Assembly (NCBI GenBank): GCA_021414305.1
Contig: JAIOOS010000011.1
Location: 1 to 64,000 of the forward strand
Length of the DNA stretch: 64,000 bases
From: Burkholderiales bacterium
GTDB taxonomy: Bacteria; Pseudomonadota; Gammaproteobacteria; Burkholderiales; Burkholderiaceae_C
Direction of reading: 5' to 3'
Position 1 is the stretch's first letter; every line of letters starts with the position of its first letter. The notes below the pieces were generated by a model that made no database searches, was not told the DNA's origin, and saw nothing but the letters and a program-made list of their open reading frames with translations. This document shows positions 46,597 to 54,537 of this stretch, piece by piece. Both the position numbers and the translations under genes were made by a program.

Positions 46597-47853
46597 ATGC
46601 ATCGCGATCTTCCTGTCTTTCCGTTGCCGCGGCGCTTCTCGGCAGGTTCATCTGCCCGGCTCTTGTATTTGGCCGAGTTGATCGGCCGCGCCTACGAGCC
46701 CACCGCGACGCAGCTTGCCGATCTCGACCGTGCATACCAAAGTACGGCTGACTTCCTGGTCACCTGCCCCGAGTTCGACGGGATGTTGTATCGGGTGCAC
46801 GCGCACGGATCGCGCCAGCTCGGCACCATGGTGCGGCCGCTCGACATCTGTCGCGATGGCGTTGACATTGACCTGGCCGCCTGCCTGACTCGGGAAGGCC
46901 TGCAGCGATACGGCGGCCCCGGTGGACCGGCGCTGTTGATCGAGCACCTGTGCGTGTGCCTGAAGCGCTACACGGATCGCCACGGCTTGAAGATCGGCCG
47001 CGACGCCCGATGCGTGACCATCACCTATGCCGGAGGGATGACGGCGGACTTCGCGCCGATCATCGATGATCCATCGCATGTCGTGCTTCACGGTGAAACG
47101 CACGGCCGGATTCCGGACCGCGAGCTCCAGCGTTACCTGTCGACCAATCCGCGCGGGTACTGCGCGGTTTTCGACCGAATCGCTCTCATCGCGCCAGCCT
47201 TCCAGCGAAGCGAGGAACTGAAGGCGACGTACGACTCTCTGCGCAAATCAGAGGTCTTGCCGCTTCCCGAAGCCGACGATGTATTCGGTCGCCTTCTCGC
47301 TCGCCTTGTTCAGCTCGCCAAGATCAATCGCAATATCACCTTTGGCGCGCCCGGCGTCGACGATGATCTAGCGCCGCCCTCCAGCTTCTTGACTTCGCTC
47401 ATCGCTGCCGCCTACGAAATCGAGGCGCAGAAGCGTCACGACGGGCCGATGGATCTTCTGCTCGATGTCATTCGCGTGATGGTCACGCTCATCCAGCGCT
47501 TTCAGATGCCTGACGGTAGCGAGCACTGGTTCCTCCCCAACCCGACAGCGCAGAACGGCAACCTCGCTGAATGCATGAACGACCGGGCCAGGCAGCAAGC
47601 CTTCGACGCCTGGCATGAACGACTACTCGAGGACCTGACAGCGATCGTCGACGCCATCGACGTGGGGTCAGGGACAGATGTGCTCGCGAGGGCCGTCGAG
47701 CGAGCGTTCGGCGAGCGTGGACGCATTGCCGTGCTGGAGGACAACGGCTCGCGTCGCGAGGCAAACAGATCCCTGGGCCGGGCCGTCTTCGTGGTAGGCG
47801 GTGTGACTCCGGTATCTACGGCAACCCGGGCACACACCCATTTCGGGGACTGA
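46597..47853 (+). CDS. CD-NTase A, second CBASS-like locus
   Basis: 418 aa. Nucleotidyltransferase with HGSRQLGTMVRP (Gly71, Ser72), the metal pair DGVDIDL (Asp90, Asp92) and a third acidic residue in GMTADFAPI (Asp151), so it should be catalytically able. The helical C-terminal half (residues 215-330) fits the CD-NTase core. Directly followed by a stand-alone E2, the arrangement of short type II CBASS. Not closely similar to the cyclase at 10997 or to CD-NTase B. Product unknown. Confidence 0.8.
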   Translation: MHRDLPVFPLPRRFSAGSSARLLYLAELIGRAYEPTATQLADLDRAYQSTADFLVTCPEFDGMLYRVHAHGSRQLGTMVRPLDICRDGVDIDLAACLTREGLQRYGGPGGPALLIEHLCVCLKRYTDRHGLKIGRDARCVTITYAGGMTADFAPIIDDPSHVVLHGETHGRIPDRELQRYLSTNPRGYCAVFDRIALIAPAFQRSEELKATYDSLRKSEVLPLPEADDVFGRLLARLVQLAKINRNITFGAPGVDDDLAPPSSFLTSLIAAAYEIEAQKRHDGPMDLLLDVIRVMVTLIQRFQMPDGSEHWFLPNPTAQNGNLAECMNDRARQQAFDAWHERLLEDLTAIVDAIDVGSGTDVLARAVERAFGERGRIAVLEDNGSRREANRSLGRAVFVVGGVTPVSTATRAHTHFGD

Positions 47854-48333
47854 ATGCGTCACCTTCCGCCTATCCGTGTTGCCACCCTCGCCGAGCGCGC
47901 CTTCGAGTTGCGTGCGCTGCGGCTACCCGGGGCGGAGGTTCGACTTGTCCGACGCGGGGAACTGCGTTTCGACTTCTCTCTAGCTCCCACTGCCTTTGCC
48001 CGCCTCTATCGCTGCAGGCTGCTCATGACACCTCGACGGGTGCCTGCGATGTTTGTCGTTCGACCGAATCTGCAAGAGTTGGCCAACGGTCGGGCACTTC
48101 CCCACGTCTACAAGCACGACGGACCGGAGACGAAGCTGTGTCTCTGGCTCCCGCGCAAGAACGAGTGGACCCCGCAGATGCGGTTGCTCGAGACCTATAT
48201 CTCGTGGACGAGCGAGTGGCTGAACTATTTCGAGGAGTGGCTGCTGACGAACGAGTGGGCCGGTGGAGGAGAGCATCCTGTACCGAGGCAAAAGAGGTGG
48301 GCGGCTGATAGGCGCCGAGAGGTTCCGCAATGA
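47854..48333 (+). CDS. Stand-alone E2-like conjugating protein of CBASS
   Basis: 159 aa. Residues 83-100, PHVYKHDGPETKLCLWLP, give the bacterial E2 layout with His84 and active-site Cys96, followed by a helix ending WLNYFEEWLLTNEWAGGGEHP. No E1 or JAMM gene is nearby, so this is the E2-only (short) type. It begins immediately after the CD-NTase A stop (TGAATG) and overlaps the S-4TM gene by 4 bp. It may modify CD-NTase A. Confidence 0.75.
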   Translation: MRHLPPIRVATLAERAFELRALRLPGAEVRLVRRGELRFDFSLAPTAFARLYRCRLLMTPRRVPAMFVVRPNLQELANGRALPHVYKHDGPETKLCLWLPRKNEWTPQMRLLETYISWTSEWLNYFEEWLLTNEWAGGGEHPVPRQKRWAADRRREVPQ

Positions 48334-49232
48334 ATGGCATCACAACACGGCAGCTGCTCGGGCCGATGCTTGACCTTGTTCGCGCACGCCGCCTCGTCTT
48401 CCGCCGCGCCAAGCGATGCCAGGCGGCTCTCGTCACGGTCACCTTGCTGCTGCCCATTGCCGCCGCCTTGTCGTCAGCGCTGTTGCCGCCGGCTCGTCCG
48501 GCGGTGGCGCTCTTCGCGGTTCTTCTTGGCATCTTTGAGGTAACAAGCATTGACCGCTGGATGAAGGCGCGGTTGAAGGAAGGTGCCAAGCTCCAAGAGG
48601 AGTTCGATTGCCAAGTGCTCGACATCAGCTGGAACGAGTTTGTTGTCGGCGCGCGAGTCGACGCCGAAGACGTTTTCGAGAATGCCCGCGAAAACCTCAG
48701 CGCTAGCGACGAGCAGCGGCTTCGCGACTGGTATCCGACGGTCGTTGCCGACGCTCCGATCGAAGTTGCCCGCCTGATTTGCCAGCGCGAGAACCTCGTC
48801 TACGACAGCGAGTTGCGGATCGCCTACGGCCGCGTCCTTTTCTGGTCAATCGTCTGCTTCATCGGCGTTTCGGGAGCGGCTGGCCTCTATTTCAACTTCA
48901 CCTTCACGGCATTCGTGCTCGGCGCGCTCGTGCCCGCGGCACCAGCGCTGACGTGGGCTCTCCGTGAGCGAAAGCGACAGACCGACACCCTGGAAACCAT
49001 AGCGCGCCTAAAGACCGAGTCCGAGACCTTGCTTAGGTCCACCATGAAAGACCAGGACCCTGCCAAGGCGCGCGGGCGCGCGCGGGAGTTGCAGGACGCG
49101 ATCTACAACCATCGGCTGACGAGCTCTCTTGTCTTCGAGTGGCTCTACAGCCGTTTGCGACCGAGGCTTGAATCCAAGCTCAGTCACGGCGCGGCGTACT
49201 GGGTCGATGAGTACAGGCGGACTTCGGCGTGA
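48330..49232 (+). CDS. S-4TM pore-forming CBASS effector
   Basis: 300 aa. Two pairs of transmembrane helices (about 32-70 and 170-215) separated by a soluble helical region (SWNEFVVGARVDAEDVFENARENL...WYP) and a helical C-terminus ending WLYSRLRPRLE; this is the S-4TM (SMODS-associated 4TM) design. Such effectors open the inner membrane when the messenger is made. 4-bp overlaps with the E2 gene before and CD-NTase B after indicate coupled translation. Likely output of CD-NTase B, possibly also of A. Confidence 0.8.
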   Translation: MNGITTRQLLGPMLDLVRARRLVFRRAKRCQAALVTVTLLLPIAAALSSALLPPARPAVALFAVLLGIFEVTSIDRWMKARLKEGAKLQEEFDCQVLDISWNEFVVGARVDAEDVFENARENLSASDEQRLRDWYPTVVADAPIEVARLICQRENLVYDSELRIAYGRVLFWSIVCFIGVSGAAGLYFNFTFTAFVLGALVPAAPALTWALRERKRQTDTLETIARLKTESETLLRSTMKDQDPAKARGRARELQDAIYNHRLTSSLVFEWLYSRLRPRLESKLSHGAAYWVDEYRRTSA

Positions 49233-50110
49233 GACAGGGCGCGTCTCCTCAACTGAATTTCATGCAGCTAGGCGCCCGCATTCAGCCGCACAGCGGCGAA
49301 CTGCTGGCTGCGCGGGGCCACCGGGGGTCCACGCGAACGCGACTCGCGAATTCGTTTTCGGTGAGTGGCATGCATCCCATTGGGAGCCACGCTCGAGGCA
49401 CCGCCATTCGCCGGCACAGCGACCTCGACAGCATGGTGATTCTGCGCAAACAGGAAGTGATGTGGGGCGGCAAGATGGTCTCATCCGACACCCTTCTTCG
49501 TCGAATCCTGGACGACCTTCGCGAGCGCTACCCGTCGTCAGGCGTCTTCAAAGATGGTCTCGCCGCGGCCATCGAGTTCGGCAGCACCAAGCAAAGCCTC
49601 GACGTCGTTCCGGCCATCTTCCAGCGCTTCAACAAAGGTAGGCCCGTTTATCTCATCCCGGACGGGATGGGCGACTGGTTCGAAACGAGCCCTCAGACCC
49701 ATGATCGCTACTTCGCCGAGGCACATGATCGGAGCGGTAAGAAGCTGGCCAAGGTTTCCCAGCTGTTGAGGTGGTGGAAACACGCCCGAAACCCATCGCT
49801 TCCAATACGCAGCTTCTACATCGACATGGTGCTCGCTGCCACGAGTCTTTGCGGACCTGCAAAGACCTACGCGAGCTGCCTCCGCGACTTCTTCTTCACC
49901 GTTTCCAGGGGTCGGTGCGGTGCCCTGCCCGACCCTTGTGGAATAGCTGGCGCAATCGAAGCGACAGACACAGACGTGCAGCGCGACCTGCTACGACGTG
50001 CTGTCGAGTACGCTCTTGGTCACGCCGACGCCGCGATCGCCGCGGAGGCGCGCCGCGACTTCGAAGAGGCGAACCGCCAATGGAACCTGGTCTTCAACGG
50101 CGAATTCTGA
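49229..50110 (+). CDS. CD-NTase B (SMODS nucleotidyltransferase) partnered with S-4TM
   Basis: 293 aa from GTG 49229 overlapping the S-4TM stop. Classic SMODS active site: PIGSHARGTAIRRHSDLDSMV (Gly52, Ser53; Asp65, Asp67) and third Asp in QSLDVVPAI (Asp125), then the KVSQLLRWWKHARNPSLPIRSFYIDMVLA helix of the C-terminal domain. This is the second cyclase in one operon, next to an S-4TM effector, which alone would be a type I CBASS. Last gene; it ends 116 bp before the convergent relaxase. Confidence 0.85.
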   Translation: MRQGASPQLNFMQLGARIQPHSGELLAARGHRGSTRTRLANSFSVSGMHPIGSHARGTAIRRHSDLDSMVILRKQEVMWGGKMVSSDTLLRRILDDLRERYPSSGVFKDGLAAAIEFGSTKQSLDVVPAIFQRFNKGRPVYLIPDGMGDWFETSPQTHDRYFAEAHDRSGKKLAKVSQLLRWWKHARNPSLPIRSFYIDMVLAATSLCGPAKTYASCLRDFFFTVSRGRCGALPDPCGIAGAIEATDTDVQRDLLRRAVEYALGHADAAIAAEARRDFEEANRQWNLVFNGEF

Positions 50111-50226
50111 AGCGCGCCGAGCGGTTGACATAATCGATCTTGCGCACCGGACGGGAAACAGCCGCCTCCAACCCGCCACAGGTCGGGATTCCCACTCGCG
50201 GGAGGCTTTTGTCGGATCCCAACTGT

Positions 50227-51207
50227 TCATTTTTGATGCTCGATGTCGCTCGCCGGTCCTTGCCTGACATGGGGATCGGGCACGACGTGCTCACGACCGA
50301 CAGGCATCTCGCGGTGGGTCCGCCCGGTGGCTACCTCTCGCGCGAATCGCCCAATGGCCGCCGCCAGGTTGCGATCCCTGGGATCCGTCGACACGACCAG
50401 CGCTCCGGCGATGTGGCGCCAGGATTCGGCCGCCTGAGCACGACTCTCCAGGGCGCCGAGGCCGGACTTGCGATCCGGGCGCGTCGTGAGTAACCGCCCG
50501 TCCTCCCTTGCCTTCAACCGCCACAACGGCTCGTAGTTGCGCGTGACACCGCGGCTCGCCTGACGCGTCGCCTCGGCATCGATTCCCCACTCGCGGAGTC
50601 TCTCGGCAAAGGTCTCCCGCCACCGCTGCAGGTCGGCCTTGCGGGGGTTGAGGCGCCTGCCGTGCATGGACTCGGCCCGCACGCTGAGGTGGACGTGCGG
50701 ATTGGCCTGGTGGTCGTGCAGCACCATGACGTACTTGTGGTCGGCGAGCTCGGCCTTCGCGAACTCCCGGGCGGCTCGCTGCACTGTCAGCGCGTCGACA
50801 CCTCTCGGCATGGACAGCATGATGTTGAACGCCTCGCGGCGGTCACTGACATCCTCGATCAGCGATCCACCGAGACGCCAGTCCTCCACCAGCTCACGAA
50901 CCGCATCCCTGCCCAGGCCGGGCTGGCCCCGCTCGTCCTCGATCTCGAGGCGCCCGTTCTTGCTGATGTACCGGAAGTGCGCGGCAATGGCCTTCATGCC
51001 TCGCCCCCCGCCGGTGACCTTGACCATGACCTGCGGTGCCCGGCGCACGACCGTCGCGGCGATGCGCTCGCGGATGAGCGCTGCCCTGCCCCACCCGAAT
51101 CCCGAAAGGCGCGGCTGAGGGGTCGGCTTGACCATCCGGTTGCTCGGATAGAAGAGCCGGTCGCCCCATTGGACCAGGACACCGTCGATGTCGCGCGGGT
51201 CAGGCAT
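50227..51207 (-). CDS. Conjugative relaxase, MOBP-like, short form
   Basis: 326 aa. Nicks oriT and pilots the strand through the T4SS. Candidate catalytic Tyr20 in RLFYPSNR and the metal-binding histidine motif HDHQANPHVHLSV (His164, 166, 171, 173). A MOBP/VirD2-type core only: the C-terminal extension normal in such relaxases is absent and the LPD7 piece is encoded at 33728. Overlaps mobC by 8 bp. Minus strand, convergent with CBASS. Confidence 0.82.
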   Translation of the reverse strand: MPDPRDIDGVLVQWGDRLFYPSNRMVKPTPQPRLSGFGWGRAALIRERIAATVVRRAPQVMVKVTGGGRGMKAIAAHFRYISKNGRLEIEDERGQPGLGRDAVRELVEDWRLGGSLIEDVSDRREAFNIMLSMPRGVDALTVQRAAREFAKAELADHKYVMVLHDHQANPHVHLSVRAESMHGRRLNPRKADLQRWRETFAERLREWGIDAEATRQASRGVTRNYEPLWRLKAREDGRLLTTRPDRKSGLGALESRAQAAESWRHIAGALVVSTDPRDRNLAAAIGRFAREVATGRTHREMPVGREHVVPDPHVRQGPASDIEHQK

Positions 51208-51769
51208 GCTTCTTCTCCCCCTCCTTGCTTCGCTGCGGCCCGGCTGCTCGGCCGTATCGCGGACGCAGATCGGCCAAGGCGTCCGCGGCCACCTTGAGAT
51301 GCCGACGCACCTCGCCCTTGAGCGAGTCGAGCATCTCGCGGTATTCCTCGGCTGCTCGCAGGGAGCCGTGCCGGAGCAGTGCCGTCAGGTGATGGATGTT
51401 CCGGCTCAGGACCGCCAGCTCGCCGCAGGAGGCGGTCAGGGCGGCTAGATGGTCCTTGCGCCGCGACAGGACAGCCACGCCGCTGACCAGGGCGCCAACG
51501 TATGCACCTCGGGAGAGCTCCGCCTCTCGGGCGCCCGCTGCGAGCTGCGCAGCTTCGGCTGAAGAGAGGCGAATCGATACCTTCACGACCTCCGGGGCGA
51601 AGGCACCGGCTCTCGCTTCGGGCGAATCCAGTGGTCTTTCGAGACCGAGCTCTCGGGCGACCGCGGCTCGCACGATCGTCGACACGCCTACGCGCCGAGC
51701 ACGCGCATGCGCCACCAGCGCGGCCTTCATGCCGCGCATGTCGACGCTGACGAAGTCGTGCGAGACCAT
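51200..51769 (-). CDS. mobC: Relaxosome accessory protein, MobC-like
   Basis: 189 aa. Residues 60-110 read FAPEVVKVSIRLSSAEAAQLAAGAREAELSRGAYVGALVSG, a ribbon-helix-helix/MobC-type DNA-binding region; the C-terminal helix (SRNIHHLTALLRHG) is also typical. Helps the relaxase melt oriT. ATG 51769; the upstream region carries operator site 2. Relaxase and MobC are co-transcribed. Confidence 0.75.
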   Translation of the reverse strand: MVSHDFVSVDMRGMKAALVAHARARRVGVSTIVRAAVARELGLERPLDSPEARAGAFAPEVVKVSIRLSSAEAAQLAAGAREAELSRGAYVGALVSGVAVLSRRKDHLAALTASCGELAVLSRNIHHLTALLRHGSLRAAEEYREMLDSLKGEVRRHLKVAADALADLRPRYGRAAGPQRSKEGEKKHA

Positions 51770-51881
51770 CCTGAGCCTGCGAAGAAAAACGAGCGAAGCG
51801 AGTTCTGAAATCCGCGGCGGCGACGCCTATCGCTGCACTCACCAACGCATTGATCTTCGTCCCGATCCGATCTCTTCGGAG

Positions 51882-51907
51882 CGACGAAATTTCGCGATTT
51901 TTCGTCG
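51882..51907. promoter_or_regulatory. Element operator site 2 (before mobC-relaxase)
   Basis: CGACGAAA-N10-TTTCGTCG with an imperfectly symmetric spacer. It lies 112 bp upstream of mobC and just beyond the stop of the HTH gene at 52020. Same 26-bp frame as sites 1, 3 and 4. Confidence 0.6.
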
Positions 51908-52019
51908 CTGCGTCCTCGGTTGTAGGACGGACGAGATGGCCCGCAAAGCACTTGCCGCGAAGCGAAGCGCGTTGCCAAAGAGCCGAAGTAGTGGCGACCT
52001 GCGTCGCCGCGGAGTCGGA

Positions 52020-52454
52020 TCAGTCGAGCGACTGCAGGTGCGCGCGAGCGGCGCGCTTTCCCAACCCTCTGAGGGCGGCAATGGCCGCCAGGTGCTTGGC
52101 ACGCGGGCGAGCCTTGCCCTCCTCCCAGTTGTAGACGGTCTGGGCGGACGTCCCGAAAAGCAGCCCACATTCGCGCGCAGAGATCCCCAGGCGTTTCCGC
52201 TGCGCGACCAATCCCTTGGCACTGAAGCGGAGCGACGGGGACGCATCGATCGCCTCGGGCGGCGCTTCGACACGCGAGGACCGCCGACCCATGCTCCGCA
52301 ACTGCTTCTCCAGCGATTGGGCGCGCCGCTTCAGCGCGGCGATCTCCGTGCGGTAGGCGGCAATGGCCTTCTTGAGGGAACCGGTCTCGGCGCGAATCTC
52401 CTTGCGGGCAATTCGACTGATTTCGGCTTTTAGTGCATTTGCGATATTTGGCAT
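52020..52454 (-). CDS. HTH (XRE-like) regulator with N-terminal coiled coil
   Basis: 144 aa. Residues 20-55 form a coiled coil (SLKKAIAAYRTEIAALKRRAQSLEKQL). The C-terminus is an HTH: LVAQRKRLGISARECGLLFGTSAQTVYNWEEGKARPRAKHLAAI (about 84-128). The coiled coil should pair two HTH domains, which suits binding to long palindromes. Lies between mob and par genes. Candidate binder of the 21-bp palindrome at 52565 or of the 26-bp sites. Confidence 0.75.
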   Translation of the reverse strand: MPNIANALKAEISRIARKEIRAETGSLKKAIAAYRTEIAALKRRAQSLEKQLRSMGRRSSRVEAPPEAIDASPSLRFSAKGLVAQRKRLGISARECGLLFGTSAQTVYNWEEGKARPRAKHLAAIAALRGLGKRAARAHLQSLD

Positions 52455-52564
52455 GCGGCCGATTGTGAATCAACTTGTCGTGCTCGCGCTTGACGCGATT
52501 CCCAAGGCTAAATTCGCGCAAGTGAACGCCAGATGAACGCGCGTGCGTCGGCGTGTTGCCTCGA

Positions 52565-52585
52565 GTTTGTCAAACCGTTTGACAA
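52565..52585. promoter_or_regulatory. Perfect 21-bp palindrome upstream of the HTH gene
   Basis: TTTGTCAAAC-C-GTTTGACAAA. It sits in the 135 bp between the parB stop and the HTH-gene start, and each arm holds TTGACA, a -35-like hexamer. Likely an operator, perhaps for autoregulation of the HTH gene. It differs in sequence from the 26-bp sites. Confidence 0.5.
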
Positions 52586-52589
52586 ATCG

Positions 52590-53528
52590 TCAACGATCCA
52601 CGAAGCCGCGCAGGGTGAGCGACGAGGCTCGCACTTCCGTGCGGGGGCCTCCCGACAGCGGGCGGATGTAGAAGCTCTCCCCCGTCGGCGGTGCCGCATT
52701 CACGTCCAGCTCGAAGTCCTGGCCTTCGAATTCGACGTGAATTCGTGTGTGGACTGAATGCCGGCGGGTCAGCGTGGCGCTGGAACCAACGAACGGGGCT
52801 GCGGGCCGCGCATCGTGCGGGCCAGGAGCTGCTTCGCGAACGGAAGGCCGGACAGCGAGAGCTGGCTCTCGCCGCGCCTGCAGTTCGCTCCTCAGGCTGG
52901 CCAGGCGCTCTCGCGTGATCGAAGGCGTGGCCCCGACCCAGGCTTCGACGCGTTGCGGATGCTCGGCATGAAGGTGGCGCAGTTCGTAGAGCTCGGCCAT
53001 TCCCCTGCATCGGCCCTGTCGATAAGTGTCCAGCAGCCAGTCTGGAGCCTCGATCAATGCGGTCGCGAGCGTCAGGTATTGCCGGCTCTTGCCGAGACGA
53101 CGGGCAATCTCTGCCTTCTTGTCGCCCGCCGCCAGTCTCTTCTGCACGAACCCGGCGAGCTCGAGAGGCGTCAGGCCCTCTCGCTGCTCGTTCTCGATCA
53201 ACTGGTCGTACGTGTCCCCGGTAGTGTCAACCAGGACAGGGATCTCCTCGAGGCCAGCCAATTTCGATGCCCGCACGCGGCGCGCCCCGAAATTCAGTAC
53301 CCAGCGTCCCGACTCCTGCGGATTCGGGCGAACGGAAACCGGCTGCAGCACGCCGCGCTCGCGAATCGTCGCCGCGAGCTCGAGCAGCGTGTCGTGATCG
53401 AACTCATGGCGCGGCTGCGCGGGATCCTCGTCGATCTGCTCCAGGCGAAGCAAGAACGGTCGGCCATCGGGGTCCGGCGATGTCTCCTCGAGCGTCGGCA
53501 GATAGTCCTCAAGCTGCAGCTTGGCCAT
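52590..53528 (-). CDS. parB: ParB-family partition / nucleoid-type DNA-binding protein
   Basis: 312 aa from ATG 53528 (AAGGAGAGTCCGA before it), 20 bp overlap with parA. ParB/Srx domain: LRLEQIDEDPAQPRHEFDHDTLLELAATIRERGVLQPVSVRP, GARRVRASKLAGLEEIPVLV and the NEQREGLTPLELAGFVQKRL HTH with KAEIARRLGKSRQYLTL. The C-terminal part after residue 215 is longer than a basic ParB. Could bind a parS or, like KorB, several operators. Maintains the element as a circle or controls genes. Confidence 0.9.
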   Translation of the reverse strand: MAKLQLEDYLPTLEETSPDPDGRPFLLRLEQIDEDPAQPRHEFDHDTLLELAATIRERGVLQPVSVRPNPQESGRWVLNFGARRVRASKLAGLEEIPVLVDTTGDTYDQLIENEQREGLTPLELAGFVQKRLAAGDKKAEIARRLGKSRQYLTLATALIEAPDWLLDTYRQGRCRGMAELYELRHLHAEHPQRVEAWVGATPSITRERLASLRSELQARREPALAVRPSVREAAPGPHDARPAAPFVGSSATLTRRHSVHTRIHVEFEGQDFELDVNAAPPTGESFYIRPLSGGPRTEVRASSLTLRGFVDR

Positions 53529-54333
53529 TCGGACTCTCCTTCGATGTGACGATGTCGGCAATCCGCGCCAGCGATGGCTCGATCTCTTTCCAGGCATCGC
53601 GCGCGGCCGTCTTCCTGACCTCCCACAGCAGCGCACCGTCGGCCTGCGCCTCGGCGATCGCCGTCCGTTTCGGCAGGGAGGCGATGTCGCCCACCCGGTC
53701 GCTGAGCGGGATCATCAGCGACCGATATTGCTGCAGGACCTGCACGAAGTTCGCTCTCTGGAAAGGCGTCGCTTCGACCTTCGACGGCAACAGGCCGATG
53801 AGCCGCAGCTTGGGATTGAGGACCGCCTTGATCTTGCGCAGGCCGACCCGCTCGTGGTTGAGCAGCGCTGCCAGGCCATCGAGCGCCTCCTGCGCCAGCT
53901 CCACCGGCGAGAGCACGAAGTCGGCCGACGCCAGCGCCGCAATCAGCCGGATGTCCGGGTTGGGATTCGTGTCGATGACGCAGACATCGAACTGGTGGTC
54001 CATCGCCGCCAGAAAGGCCCGCAGGTTGCGTGCGAATGGCGTGTGCATCGCTGGCTGCCGCTCCAGGCCGATGAGGTCGCGGTGGCTGGGAACGAGAACC
54101 ATGCTTGCCATGGGCAAGCTGGAGACGGCGCTTGTCATCACTTCGTGCCCTGTGACCGGCGCGACCTCGGCGCGTCCGGACTTTCGCAGTGGCTTGCTGA
54201 AGTTGCCCTGGTGGTCGAGGTCGATCGCCAGGACGCGGAGCTTGCGCGAGACGACGAAGTAGTGCGCCAGAAGCGTTGCCACCGCGGACTTGCCGACACC
54301 TCCCTTGTGGTTCGCGAGGACGAGGGTTTTCAT
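53509..54333 (-). CDS. parA: ParA-family ATPase
   Basis: 274 aa. Deviant Walker A KGGVGKSAVATLLAHYF (residues 10-26), Walker B-like CVIDTNPNPDIRL. ATG 54333 follows TTGGAGGTGCCC; the track TTG start adds four residues covering that site. Works with the overlapping parB in partition of the excised element or its replicating form. Operator site 3 is 170 bp upstream. Confidence 0.92.
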   Translation of the reverse strand: MKTLVLANHKGGVGKSAVATLLAHYFVVSRKLRVLAIDLDHQGNFSKPLRKSGRAEVAPVTGHEVMTSAVSSLPMASMVLVPSHRDLIGLERQPAMHTPFARNLRAFLAAMDHQFDVCVIDTNPNPDIRLIAALASADFVLSPVELAQEALDGLAALLNHERVGLRKIKAVLNPKLRLIGLLPSKVEATPFQRANFVQVLQQYRSLMIPLSDRVGDIASLPKRTAIAEAQADGALLWEVRKTAARDAWKEIEPSLARIADIVTSKESPNGQAAA

Positions 54334-54463
54334 GGGCACCTCCAAGGACCGGGCGACGACCGGCGGCCCGATGCATCACAACGCCGGACGGCTGCCCTCG
54401 ATGGGCGCCGGCCGGCCAACGCGAGCCGGCTCAGCCGGCGAGCCCGATTTGCACGCGTCAGAA

Positions 54464-54488
54464 CGCCGGCTCGATCTTCGAGCCGGCG
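54464..54488. repeat. Perfect hairpin between DUF932 and parA genes
   Basis: CGCCGGCTCGA / TCGAGCCGGCG with a 3-nt loop (TCT). No T run follows on either strand. It may be a terminator of the DUF932 transcript or part of a partition site near parA. Confidence 0.45.
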
Positions 54489-54502
54489 CAGGCACGGGAA
54501 CG

Positions 54503-54528
54503 CGACGAAATTCGGTCGAATTTCGTCG
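54503..54528. promoter_or_regulatory. Element operator site 3 (before parA-parB)
   Basis: CGACGAAA-N10-TTTCGTCG, a perfect palindrome with arms GCGACGAAATTCG and a 2-nt centre. Lies between the DUF932 stop and parA, upstream of parA. Confidence 0.65.
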
Positions 54529-54537
54529 CCCGGGATG

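Noticed and set aside
51767-51773. CATCCTG at the mobC start as a MOBP-type nick site
   Set aside because: It resembles the IncP nic core, but is a 7-base match that lies on the start codon and has no flanking inverted repeat, so it is not reported as oriT.
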